Assembly (NCBI GenBank): GCA_005019695.1
Contig: RXID01014303.1
Location: forward strand, 1,116,001 to 1,180,000
Source: Trichopus zeylanicus subsp. travancoricus
Lineage: Eukaryota > Streptophyta > Magnoliopsida > Dioscoreales > Dioscoreaceae
Direction: 5' to 3'
DNA length: 64,000 bases
In this document: positions 18,759-32,360 of the stretch, piece by piece
Layout: every line of letters starts with the position of its first letter
Numbering within the stretch: the first letter of the stretch is position 1
The notes under the pieces: model-generated
The model's database searches: none
What the model was told of the DNA's origin: nothing
The model's input: the letters and a program-made list of their open reading frames with translations, nothing else
Made by a program: the position numbers and the translations under genes

Positions 18759-21700
18759 CACTAATTATATCATATCTTAATAGTTATATCGTACCTTTTA
18801 CAATATACAAAACTGTCTCAAAATAGTTACTTGTCCCAATTTTCTTAAAATATTTCAAAAAAAGATTTAAACACATATACTCAACAATTATATCACACCT
18901 CCTCATACAAACACATCATTTTGTAAAACAAATAGCCATAATTATTTTTTAAATATTTCAAAAACAAAAAGTTTGAAAACACATACATAGCAGTTATATC
19001 AGATCTTTTCATGCAAACACAAGTGTTTGTAAAATATTTACTCAGTATAGTTTTTTAAATGTTTTGAAAAATAAAAATTCAAATTAACAAACTTACCAAT
19101 TATATTACACCTTTTTCTACAAACACAAGTATTTGCAAAAAAGATACTCGTAACTTTTTTAAAAATATTTTAAAAAATAAAAAGTCTGAATACACAGATT
19201 TAATAGTTATATCACACTTTTTTATACATATAAAACTATCTATAAAATATTTACTCATAGCTATTTTTTAAATATTTTAAAAATAAAAAATATAAAGACA
19301 TAGATTTAATAGTTATATTATACCTTTTCATACAAACACAACTATATGTAAAACAACTACACATAATTATTTTTTAAATATTCTGAAAGATCAAAAGTCT
19401 AACTACACAATCTCAATAATTGTATCATACTTTTTCATAGAGACACAACTTATTGTAGAATAGTTATTTATATCTATTTTCTTCAAATATTTTGAAAAAC
19501 AAAAATTTTGAATAAATAGACTTGATAGTTATATCATACTTTTTCTTATAGACACAACTATTTGTAAAACTATTACTTATAATATTTTTTTTGAAATATT
19601 CTAAAAAATATGAATTCTAGATACATGGACTTAACAATCATATCACTTTTTTCATACAGACATAACAATCTGTAAAATAATTACTTATAACTATTTTTTA
19701 AAAAATATTTCAAAAAATAAAAAGTCTAAATATACAAACTTAATAGTTCTATGACACTTTTTCAAACAGACATAACTATCTCTAAACAGTAACTCATAAC
19801 TTTTCTTTTTAAATTTTTTGATAAATAAAAAATTTAAAAACAAAGACTTAATGGTTATATCACACCTTTTTTGATAGACACAATTACTTATAACAAAGTT
19901 ACTCATAACTATTTTTTTAAATATTCTAAAAAATTGTCTAGATATACAAGCTTGATATTTATATCACACCATTTCATACAGACCCAACTGCTTATAAAAC
20001 AATTACTCATAAATATTTTTTTAAATATTCTGAAAAATAGAAAGTCATACTTCACAAGTTTAAAAGTTATATCACAACTTTTCATACGAACACATTGTGA
20101 AATAGTTTCTAGTAAATTTTCAGAATATACAAAAAAATAAATACCTTATATACATAAACTTAATATTTACATCACACTTTATCATTCAGATACTTTCATT
20201 TGTGAAGTAGTTACTCATAATTCTTTTTATTCAAATATTTAAAAAAGAAAAGGTCTAAATATATAAAGTTAATAGTTATATTTTATCACCCCTTTTGATA
20301 TAAACACTATTGTTTGAAAAAAGTTACTCATAACTAATTTTTTTAAATATCTTAAAAATAAAAGGTTTAAATATACAGACTTAACAATTATATCACACAT
20401 TTTTAAACAAACTCATTTGTCTGTAAAAGAGTTTCTAAACTATTAATTCAAACTTTTTTTATAAATAAAAAGTTTAAATATATAGACTTAACAGTTATGT
20501 CACACCTTCTTAAACAAACACAACTGTCCGTCAAACAACTACTCGTAATTATTTTTTTTAATTATTTCGAAAAGTAGGCTGTCTAAATACACAAACAATA
20601 GTTATTTGACACGTTTTCATACATACACAAGAGCTTGTCAAATAGTTACTCAAAATTTTTTTTAAATATTTCAAAAAATAAAGAGATTAAAAACATACTT
20701 AACAATTATATCACATCTTTTCATACAAATACAACCATTTGTAAAACAATCGCTTATAACTATTTTGTTATAAATATTCTGATGAATAGGAATTCTAAAT
20801 TAGCAGTTATATCACACCTCTTCATACAGATACTATTGTATGTAAAATAGTCATTTATAATTATTTTTCTTAAATATTTCAAAAAAATGTTTAAATATAC
20901 AGGCTTAACAGTTATATCACACCTAATACATACGCAAGTGTCTATAAAGTAGTCACTCAAAACTTTTTTTTTAAACATTCCAAAAAATAAAAAGCCTAAA
21001 TGCACATGCTTTGTACTTATATCACGTCTTTTCATACAGACTCAACAGTCTATAAAATAGTTACTTATAATTATTTTTTAAAATATTTCAAAAAATAAAT
21101 AGTCAAAATACATAGACTTAATAGTTATGTTACACCTAATCAAATAGACACAACTGCCTCTAAAATAGTCACTCATAACTTTTCTTTTTAAATATTTTGA
21201 TAAATAAAAAGTCTAAATATACAGACTTAATGATTATATCACAACTTTTCTTATCGACACATCTGTCTATAAAATAGTTGTTCAAAATTTTTTTGAATAT
21301 TACTGAAAAAAGTATAAATACACAAACTTGACAGGTGTATCACAACTTTTCATACAGTTATATCTACTACTAAAATAGTTGCCTATCACATATTTTTTAA
21401 ACATTTAAATAAATAAAAGTCTAAATACATAGACCTAAAAGTTATATCACATCTTTTTAAATAAACACAAATGTTTATAAAATAATTATTTATATATATA
21501 TATTTACAATTTTTTTAAAAATAAAAAGTCTAAATGCGCTAATTTAACAGTTATAATACACCTCTTCATATGAACACAAGTGTCTACGAAGCTATTACAA
21601 AAAACTTATTTTTTCATAATTCAAAAAAAAATTCTAGAGATACATACTTAACAATTATATCACATTTCTTCACACGGATACAACTGTCTCTAAAATAGTT

Positions 21701-23375
21701 ACCTATAAATAATTTTTCTATAAATATTTTGAAAATTAAAATGTCTAAATGCAGAAACTTAATTATTATATCAGGCCTTTTCAAATAGACACTACTGTTT
21801 GTAAAATAATTACTTGTAATAGTTTTTTAAAATATTTTAAAAATAAAAAAAATCTAAATACACAAATTAATAGACATATCACAATTTTTCATAAATACAC
21901 AATTGTTTGTAAAATAATTACTCAAAATTATTTTTTAAATATTTCAAAAAGTAAAAGGTCTAAATATATAAACTTAATAATTATATAACACAATTTCATG
22001 TAGTCACAACTATCTATAAAATAGTTACTCATGACTATTTTTTAAAATATTTAAAAAATAAAAAATTTAAATACACAGGCTGAACAATAATATCATACCT
22101 TTTCTTACCAACATGATTGTTTGTAAAATATTTACTCATAAATTTTTAAAATAAAAGTCTAAATATATGGACTTAATAGTTATATCACACTATTTCATAT
22201 AGACACAACTATCCGTAAAATAATTATTCATGATTATATTTTTAAATATTTCAAAAATAAAAAGTATAAATACACGGATTTAACAGTTATATTACACCTA
22301 TTCATGCAGACATAATTATCTCTAAAATAGTTATTCATAATTTTTCTTTTAAAATATTCTATTAAATAAAAAGTCTAAAGGCACCGACTTAATGGTTATA
22401 TCATACCTTTTCTTATAGACAGAATGATCAATAAAATAGTTATGCATAATTATCTTTTTGCATGTTTAAAAAAAAGTCTAGATCACAAACCTAATTCTTA
22501 TATCACTTCTTTTCAAACAAATACAAATGTCTATAAAACAATTACTCATAATTATTATTTTTTAAATATTTCAAAAAATATATAGTCTCAATATGCAGAT
22601 TTAGCAGTTATATCATATCTTTTTTATATAGTCACAATTGTTTAAGTAGTCACTTGTGCTTTTGAAATGTTTCAAAAAATAAAAAAATCTAGACACATAT
22701 GTTCAAGAGTTATATCACATTTTTTATACAGATACAACTATTTGTTGAATAGCTGCTCATAAATATTTTCGATAAATATTTCAAAGACTAAAAGGTCTAG
22801 ATATATAGAATTAACAGTTATATCAAATGGTTTCATTCAAATACAATTATATGTAAAATATTTACTCATAATTATATTTTTTTAATATTTTGAAAATTAA
22901 AATTTCTAAATACATATACTTAACAATTATATCATGTCTTTTCCTGGAAAGACATCAATTTGTAAAATAATTACTCCTAACTGAATTTTTTTAATATTTT
23001 TTTTAAAAAAGTCAAAATACACAAACTTAATAGTTATATCACACCTTATCATATACACACAACTGTCTGTAAAATAATTACTTATAACTGTCATTTTAAA
23101 TATTCAAAAAAAGTCAAATTACACAAAGTTAATGCTTATATTACACCTTTCTGTACAAATACAACTGTTTGTAAAATAATTTCACATAAATATTTTTTAA
23201 AATATTTCAAAAAATAAAAGATTTAAATATATATAGTTAACAGTTATATCACACCATTTCATACAAATATATTTGTCTATAAAACAAATACTTTTTATTT
23301 TTTTAATATTCAAAAAAATAAAAAGTTAAAATACACAAACTTTATAGTTATATCACATCATTTCATTAAGACACA

Positions 23376-23461
23376 AGTGTCTATAAAATGGTTACTTATT
23401 AATATTTTTCTAAACATGAGTGTCTATAAAATGGTAACTTGTTAATATTTTTCTAGATAAT
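23376..23461. repeat. 43-bp duplication within a satellite monomer
   Basis: AGTGTCTATAAAATGG and the following TAATATTTTTCTA occur at 23,376-23,418 and again at 23,419-23,461, giving one overlong monomer. Confidence 0.85.
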
Positions 23462-26400
23462 TTGAAAAATAAAAAGTCTAAATACACATACTTAATAGTT
23501 ACATCATGGTTTTCTTATATACACAAGTGTTTGTAAAACCGTTATTCACAATAATAAAATAATTACTCAAAATTTTTTTAGATATTCAAATAAATAAAAA
23601 GGCTAAATGCACAAACTTAACAATCACATCACACCTTTTTGTAAACAAATAATTGTTAGTAAAATAATTGCTCGTTACTGATATTTTTTAAAATATTTCG
23701 AAAGATAAAAATTCTAAATATACAAACTTAACACTTATATTACACCATTTCACATATATACATAAATATATGTAAAATAGTTACTCAAAACTATTTTTTA
23801 AATATTTAAAAAAATTCTAAATACAAGGGATTAAAAGTGATCTCACATCTTTTCATACAAACACATTCATATGTAAAATAGTTGTTCATAACTATTTTTT
23901 TAAATATTCTAATCAAATGTCTAAATACAAAGGTCTAATAGTTATACCACACCTTTCTATACTAAGATAACTATTTTTATAAAATAATAAAATAGTTACT
24001 CATAATTATTTTACAAAATATTTTATAAAATAAAAGGTCAAAATACACAAATTTAATAGTTACATCATACGTTGTCATATAAACAAAATTAATTGTGAGA
24101 TTGTCGCACATAATAGTTTTTTTAAATATTCAAAAAATAGAAAAGTCAAAATACATAGATTTAACCCTTGTATCACTCCTTTTCGTATAGACACAGCTGT
24201 CTGTAAGACATTACTTACAACTACCTTTTAAAATATTCTAAAAAAATAAAATGTTTAAATACACAAACTTAATAGCTATATCAAGTCATTTCATAAAGAC
24301 ACAATTGTCTGTAAAATATTTAATCATAACTATTTTTTTAAATATTCTAAAGAATAAAATATCTAAATACATAAGTTTAATAGTTATATCACACATTTTC
24401 ATACAAAGACAATTATAAATAAAATAATTACTCATAACTGATTTTTTAAATATTACAAAAAGTAAAAGGTCTAAATACACATACTTAATAATTGTATCAA
24501 ACCTTTTCACATAGACCTAAGTGTTTGTGAAGTAGTTACCGATAACTATTTTTGTAAATATTCATTAAAATAAAAAGTCTAGATATACAAACTTAATAAT
24601 TAGTTATACCTTTTCATATGAACACAACTATTTGTAACAGAGTTACTCATGACAATTTTTTTTAATAATCTGAAACTAAAATGTCAAAATACACATATGT
24701 AATAGCTATATCACATTCCCATACCGACACAACTATCAATAAGACAGCTACTTATAACTATTTTTAAAAAAATTTTGAGAAATTAAAAATCCGAATGCAA
24801 CATAATAGTTATATCACACTTTTACATCTAGACACAATTTTTAGTAAAGCATATACTGATAACTATTTTTTAAAATATTCTTAAAAATAAAAAGTCTAAA
24901 TGCAAAGACTTAATAACCATCTCATATATTTTTGGACAGACACAACTATTTGTAAAACAGTTACTCAAATTTATTTTTTGTAAAATATTTCGATAAATAC
25001 AAAGTCTAAACATGCAGACTTAATAATTATGTTACACTTTCCATATAGATACAATTATTTGTAAAACAGCTACTCAATTTTTTTTAAACATTCCTAAAAA
25101 TAAAAAAAAAAAATCTAAATGCACAGACCCAATGGTTATTACACACCTTTTTATATAGATACAACTATCTGTAAAATAGTTACTCTTAATTTTTTTAAAA
25201 TACTCTAATAAAAAAAATTATATCACACCTTTTGTTATAGGTGTAAGTGTATGTAAGACAAGTACTCATAATTGATTTGTTTAAATTTTTTTAAAAAATA
25301 AAAGACTAAATTCAAGGACTTAATAACAATACATGACTATTTTTAAAAATATTTAGATAAATAAAAGTCTAAATACATAGACTTATCTATTACATTACAC
25401 CTTTCATAAATACATAATTATTCGCAAAACAGTTATTTAGAACTACCTTTTAGAAAATTCTAAAATATAAAAGGTCTAATTACACAAACCTAATAGTTTT
25501 ATCATGTATTTTCATACAGAAAAAACTATATGTAAAATAGTTACTCATAATTATTTTTAAATATTACGATAAAAAAAATCTAAATATACAAATTTGATAG
25601 TTATATCACTCCTTTTATATAACACAACTGTCTATAAAACAATTACTTACCACTATTTTGTTGAAAAATAATTTGAAATGTAATAGGTCTAAGTACACAA
25701 GGTCAACAGTTATATTACACATTTTTATGCAAACACAAAATAGTTACTTGTAACTATTTTTTATGAATACTTCGATAAATAAAAGGTCTAAATTTACATA
25801 CTTAACAGTTATATTACACCTCTTCAAATGGAAAAGCATGTCTATAAAATATTTACTCAAAATTTTTTTGAGTAAGCAAATTAATAAAAATTTTAAATAT
25901 ATAGACTTAATAGCTATGTCACAACTTTTCTTATGAACACAACTGCCTGTCAAATGGTTACTCATAATTAATTTTAAAAATCTTTCAACAAGTAGAAAGT
26001 GTAAATATAGAGACTCAACAATTATATCACTGCTACTCATATAGACACAAGTGTCTACAAAATAGTTACTCATAATTATTTTTAAATATTTTAAAAAATT
26101 AAAAGTCTAAATGCACATACCTAAAAGTTGTATCATATCTTTTCATATGAACACAATGATTTGTCAAAAAATTTATTAATAACTATTTTTATTAAGTAGA
26201 TTTTGATGAATAAAATTCTAAATACATAGATTGAATAGTTATATCATAGTTTTTCATATGAAGCAACTATCTATAAAAAAGTTGCTCATAGCTTTTTTTT
26301 AAATATCTCAAAAAATTAAAAGTCTAAATATACAAACTTAACAATTATATCACTCTTTTTCATACACGTACGACTATCTATAAAACAGATATTCATAACT

Positions 26401-29400
26401 GTTTGTTTTAAATATTCCAAGAAGGAAAAAAAATTCTAAATACAAAAATTGAACAGTTATAATACACATTTATATGTAAACAAAATTGTATGCAAAGCAG
26501 TTACTCACAAGTATTTTTTTTAAATATTCCAATAAATAAAAGGTCTAAATATACATACTTAGTAGTCATATCACAAGTTTTCATACGAACACAATTGTCT
26601 ATAAAACAATTACTCATAACTATTTTTTAAATTTTTCAAGAAATAAAAACTTTAAATACACAAATTTAACATTTTTATCACATTTTTTTATATACACATA
26701 ACGGTCTGTAAAACAGATACTCATAATATTTTTTTAAAATATTCTAGAAAATATAATATCTAAAAATACAGATTTAACTATTATATCACACATTTTTCAT
26801 ATAGATACAACTATCAATAAAACTGTTACTCAAAACTATTTTCTTAAATATTTTGACAAATAAAAGGTCTAAATGCACATACTTAACAGTTATATTATAT
26901 GTTTTCACATACACGCATTTGTCTTTATAATAGTTAGTCATATATACACAACTAAAATAAAAAGTTTAAATACATAGTTTTAATAATTACATCACACACT
27001 TTCATATAAACACAACTATCTATAAAATAGTTACTCAAAATTATTTTTTAAAATATTTCAAAAAATAAACGGTTTAAATATATAGACTTAATAGTTATAT
27101 CACACCTTTTCATACAGAAATAATTGTCTATAAAACAGTTACTCATAATTATTTATTTAAATGTTCTAACAAGTAAAAGCCTAAATACATAGCTTTAATA
27201 GCTTTATCAAATATTTTTATACAAATACATAGCCTTACATAGCTTTTTTTTTAAATATTCTAAAAAATAAAATAAATAAACAGACATACTTAAAGGTTAT
27301 TCATATCTTTTCATAAACACAACTATTTAGAAAATAGTTAATCATAATTATTTTTTAAAATACTCTGATAAATAAAATTTCTAAATATACAAATTTAACA
27401 CTTATATTATACCTTTTGATACAGACCCAACTTCCTGTAAAATAGTTACTCATAATTTTTTAAATATTTTAAAAACTATAAATTCGAAATATGCAGAGTA
27501 AATAGTCATATCACACTTTTCCATCTGGACACAACTCTTCGTGAAGCAATGAGTTATAATATTTATAAAAATATTTCGACAAAAAAAATCTCTAAAAAGT
27601 ATAAATACAGAAACTTGACAACTATATGACACCTTTTCATACATACATAAAGGTCTACAAAATAGTTACTCATATTCTTTTAACTATTCCAAAAAAATAA
27701 AAGTCTAAATACACAAATTTAAGAGTTATATCATATCTTTTCATACAGACATAACTATTTATAAAATACTTACTCATAATTATTTTCTTTTAAATATTCT
27801 AATAAATAAAAATTCTAAATACACAAACTTAATAGTTATATGATACCATTTTATACATACACAATTGTCTGTAAAATAGCTAATCATAACAATTTTCAAA
27901 ACATTCCAAATTGATAGTTACATCATAACATTTTGTATAGACACAACTGTTTGTCAAACAATTACTCATAACTATTTTGAAAATATTTCAAAAAATAAAA
28001 AGTATAAATACACAAACTTGATAGTTATATGACACCTTTTCATACATACACAATGGTCTATAAATACTTACCCATAACTATTTTATTAAATATTATAAAA
28101 AAATAAAAGTCTAAATACACAGACTTAACAGTTATATCAAGTCTTTCATACAAACACAATTAAGATAATTACTCATAATTACTTTTTTGAATAGTCTAAT
28201 AAATGAATTGTCATAATATATAAACCTAAAAGTTATATCATACCATTTCATACAAACACAATTGTCTGTAAAACAGTTAACCAAAACAGTTAACCTAAAA
28301 GGCCTAAATGCATGGACTTAATAGTTATATTACATCTTTTTATATAGATGCACCTGTCTGTCAAACAGTTACTCATAACTATTTTTTAAAATATTATAAA
28401 AAACAAAAAGTCTAAATATATAAACTCAATTGTCAATAAAAAGTTACTTATTAATATTTTTTAAATATTTAGATAAAAAAGAAAAAAATATATAAACTTA
28501 ACAGTTATATCACACCTTTTGATACAGATATAATTGTTTATAAAATTTTTACACAACTATTTTTTAAAATATTCTAAAAAAAATTCTAAATGCATAGAGT
28601 TAACAATATATGATACCTTTTCATACAAATACAATTATTTGTAAAACAATTACTTATAACTATTTTTTAATATTTTAATAAATAAAAAGTCCAAATATAC
28701 AGACTAAATAGTTATATTTCAATATTTTATAAAAACACAACTATCTGTAAAATATTTAATTACTCATAACTATTTTTTTATTCTTTTATAAAAAAAAGTT
28801 TGAGTATACAAACTAAACAGGTATATCCCAATGGTTTATATAGACATAACTATCTATAAAATTTTTAGTGACTCAACTATTTTTTGAAACATTCCAACAA
28901 ATAAAAAGTCTAAATACATAGACTTAACAGTTATATCACAACTTTTTATGTCAACAAAACTATCTATAAAATAGTTATAACAAATTTTGAAATATTTTAA
29001 AAATAAAAATTCTAAATACATAGACTTGACAATATATCACATCTTTCCTACGGGCACAATTATATATAAGATAGTTGCTCATAACTTTCTTGTGAAAATA
29101 TTCTAAAAAGTAAAAAAGTTTAAATATACATGCTTAATAGTTATTTCACACCTCACACAGATACAATTGCCCATAAAGTAGTTACTCATAATTATTTTTC
29201 TATATATTCTATAAATAAGAATCTAAATACATAGACTTAACAACTCTATCACATCTTTTCATACAGACACTAGTGTCAGTACTGAAATGCAGTTGTTGAT
29301 AACTTTTTTAAAATAAAAACCGTAGATGCATAGAGTTAATATTTAGTCACACCTTTTATATGAAGGCAACTATCTATAAGATAGTTACTCATAATTATTT

Positions 29401-30999
29401 TTAAATATTCTAAAAAGTATAAAGTTTAAATGCATATACTTAATAGCTACATCACACCTTTTATGTAAGGTACTTATTTTTGACTACTTTTTTTAAATAT
29501 TGAGAGAAATAAACAAACTGAATGCACAAATTTAATGGATATCACACCTTTTCATATAGACAAATGTTGGTAAAATAGATATTCATAACTATTTCTTTCA
29601 AATATATTGAAAAATAAAATGTCCAAATGCACAGACTTAACAGTTATCTCATATCTTTTTAGATAGACATAATTGTTAGTAAAACAATTATCCATAACTG
29701 TTCTTTGTAAAATATTCTAATAAAATAAAAGTCTAAATTAGCAAACTTAACAATTATATCACACTTTTCTATACAGATAATTGTCTATAAAATGGTTATT
29801 CATAACTATTTTTTTAAAATATTTCAAAAAATAAAAAGTCTAAATGCACAAACCCAATTGCTATATCATAACTTTTCAAATAGAAATAACTGTCTGTAAA
29901 ATATTAATTATTTTTTAAAATACTCTAATAAAAAAAAGTCTAAATGCATAGACTTAATGGTTATATCGCACCTATCCTTACTGAGGTAATTATCTGTAAA
30001 ATAATTACTCATAATTATTTTAAACTATTTTACAAAAGGTTTAAAAACATAAATTTAATAGTTATATCACACATTTTTTACATGTACATATCTATATTTA
30101 AAGCAGTTTCTCATGATAATTTTTTTAAAATATTTTAATAAATGAGAAGCCTTAATACATATACTTAAGAGTTATATCTCACGTTTTCATTAAGACACAT
30201 TTGTCTGTAAAACTATTACTCATAATTTTTTAAATATTTTAAAAATAAAAGTTTAAATACAAAGATAGTTATATTACATACTTTCATACTAACACAACTG
30301 TATGTAAAAAGTTACTCATAACTATTTTTTTAATGTGTTGACAAATAAAAGGTCAAAATATATAGACTTAATAGTTACATCACGTCTTTTCATATTGACA
30401 CAGCGGTTGGTAAAACAGCTACTCCTAACTAATTTCTAAATATTTTGACAAATAAAAATTCTAAATATAAAGATTGAATTGTTATATCACACCTTTTTGT
30501 ACAAACGTAACTGTCTATAACATATTTTCTCAAAACTATTTTTAAAAATATTTCAAAAATTAAAATGGATAACTATAGACTTAACATTTGTATCTTATCT
30601 TTTTATGCAGTCACAACTATCTATAAAATATTTACTCAAAACTATTTTTTAAAATATTCTAAAAAATAAAATAAATAAATACACAGACTTAATATTTATA
30701 TCATGTCTTTGCATAGAGATACAATTATTTACAAAATAGTTATTAATAATTATTTTTCTAAATACTTTGATAAATAAAAATCTAAATTTACTGATTTAAC
30801 AATTATATCATATCTTTCATATAAGTAAGACAATATGTAAAATAGTTATGCGTAAGTGTTTCTTAAACTCTATGAAAAAGTCTAAATATGCATATTTGAC
30901 AATTATACCACATCTTTTCATATGGATACTACCTTCTTTAAGTAGTTACTCTTAACTTTTTTAAATATTTGATAAATAAAAAATCAAATACAAAAAATT

Positions 31000-32360
31000 A
31001 ATAGTTATATTACAACTTTGATAAACAGTTACTTATAATTTTTTTAAATATTTTGATAAAAAAAAGTCTAAATACACAAACTTAATATTTAAATCACACC
31101 TTTTCATACAAATATAACTATTTGTAAAGAAATTGCTCATAAATATTTTTTTATACTCCAAAAATTTAAAAGTCTAAATACACAAACTTGACAAATACGC
31201 CACACTTTTACTTACACACACAGGTGTCTGTAAAATAATTACTCAAAACTATTTTTTAAATAGTCTCAAAAATAAAATGCATAATCACATTGTACCTTTT
31301 CATATGGACACTACTATTTATAAACTAGTTACTCATAACTTTTGTTTTGAACATTCTGACCAATAAAATTGTAAATATACAGAATTAGTAGTCATATCAC
31401 ATCTTCTCATATAGCCACAATTGTTGTCTAACAAATACTTATAACTATTTGTTAATATTTTGAAAAATAAAAATACTAAATACACAAACTTAACTATTAT
31501 ATCACAAATTTTCATACAGACACAATAGCCTACAAAACTATTACTAATAACTGATTGTTTTTTAAATTTTTCACAAAATAAAACTATTGAAGACATAGAC
31601 TTAATAGTTATATTATACATTTTTAAATAAACATAACTATCTATAAAATAGTTACTCATAACTATTTCTTTGAAATAGTCCAAAAAATAAAGGTCTAAAT
31701 ATGCAAACTTAATAGTTACATCATAACATTTCATACAGACATAATTATCTGTCAAATTATTAATGTTAAATATTTTCTAAATATTTCAAAAATATCTGAA
31801 TACACACACTTAACAGTTGTATTAATCTTTTCATACAAATACAAATGTTTATAAAACTATAACTCATAAATTTTTTAAAATATTTTGATAAATAAAAGAA
31901 TAAACAGAGGTAACAGTTATATCATACATTTTTATACGGATACATTTGTTGGTAAAATAGTCACTCATAGTGATTTTGTAAATATTTCAAAAAATAAAAA
32001 GTCGAAACATACATACTAAATAATTATATCATACCTTCTCATATTGTCACAACTATTGGTAAAACAATTTCTCAAAATTATTTTCTAAAATATTTCAAAG
32101 AATAAAAGGTCAAAATACTGAAACTTAACAATTATTGATAACTACTTTCTCTAAATTTTTTCAAAAATAAAAGTATAAATACATAAATTTACTAGGCATA
32201 TCACATCTTTTCTTGCAAACACAACTTTTATAAAATCGTTCCTCATAAGTGTTTTATTTAAATATTTTTTTAAAAAAAGTTCAACATACATATGCTTAAT
32301 AATTATATTAAACCTTTTCATACAGACACATTTTTTTGTAAAACGGTTACTCAAAATTAT
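31000..32360. repeat. Multi-monomer satellite block, partner of 36,490-37,270
   Basis: Private features shared in the same order with 36,490-37,270: an ACACACAGGTGTCTGTAAAA variant, AATAGTCTCAAAAATAAAAT, CATATGGACACTAC, a GACCAATAAAA variant, and CTTTTCTTGCAAACACAACT followed by a TTTATTTAAATATT monomer end. The offset is ~5.5 kb for the first part and ~4.9 kb for the last, so the second copy has lost about six monomers. Confidence 0.75.

Larger units (their letters stand above)
13300..18761 (-). mobile_element. Truncated Tat-like Ty3/gypsy retrotransposon with antisense ORF
   Basis: On the minus strand the order is end of reverse transcriptase/RNase H junction (about 18,755-18,530), RNase H (about 18,500-18,240), integrase (about 17,960-17,118), a tandem-repeat spacer (16,760-16,310), then a forward-strand ORF with a gag-like/putative transposon domain (about 13,576-15,955). 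A pol gene followed by an oppositely oriented ORF and 3' tandem repeats is known from plant Tat-lineage elements. All frames contain stops and shifts. The 5' LTR, gag, protease and most of RT are missing: the element stops abruptly at the satellite. The left boundary and the 3' LTR are not resolved. Confidence 0.8.
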
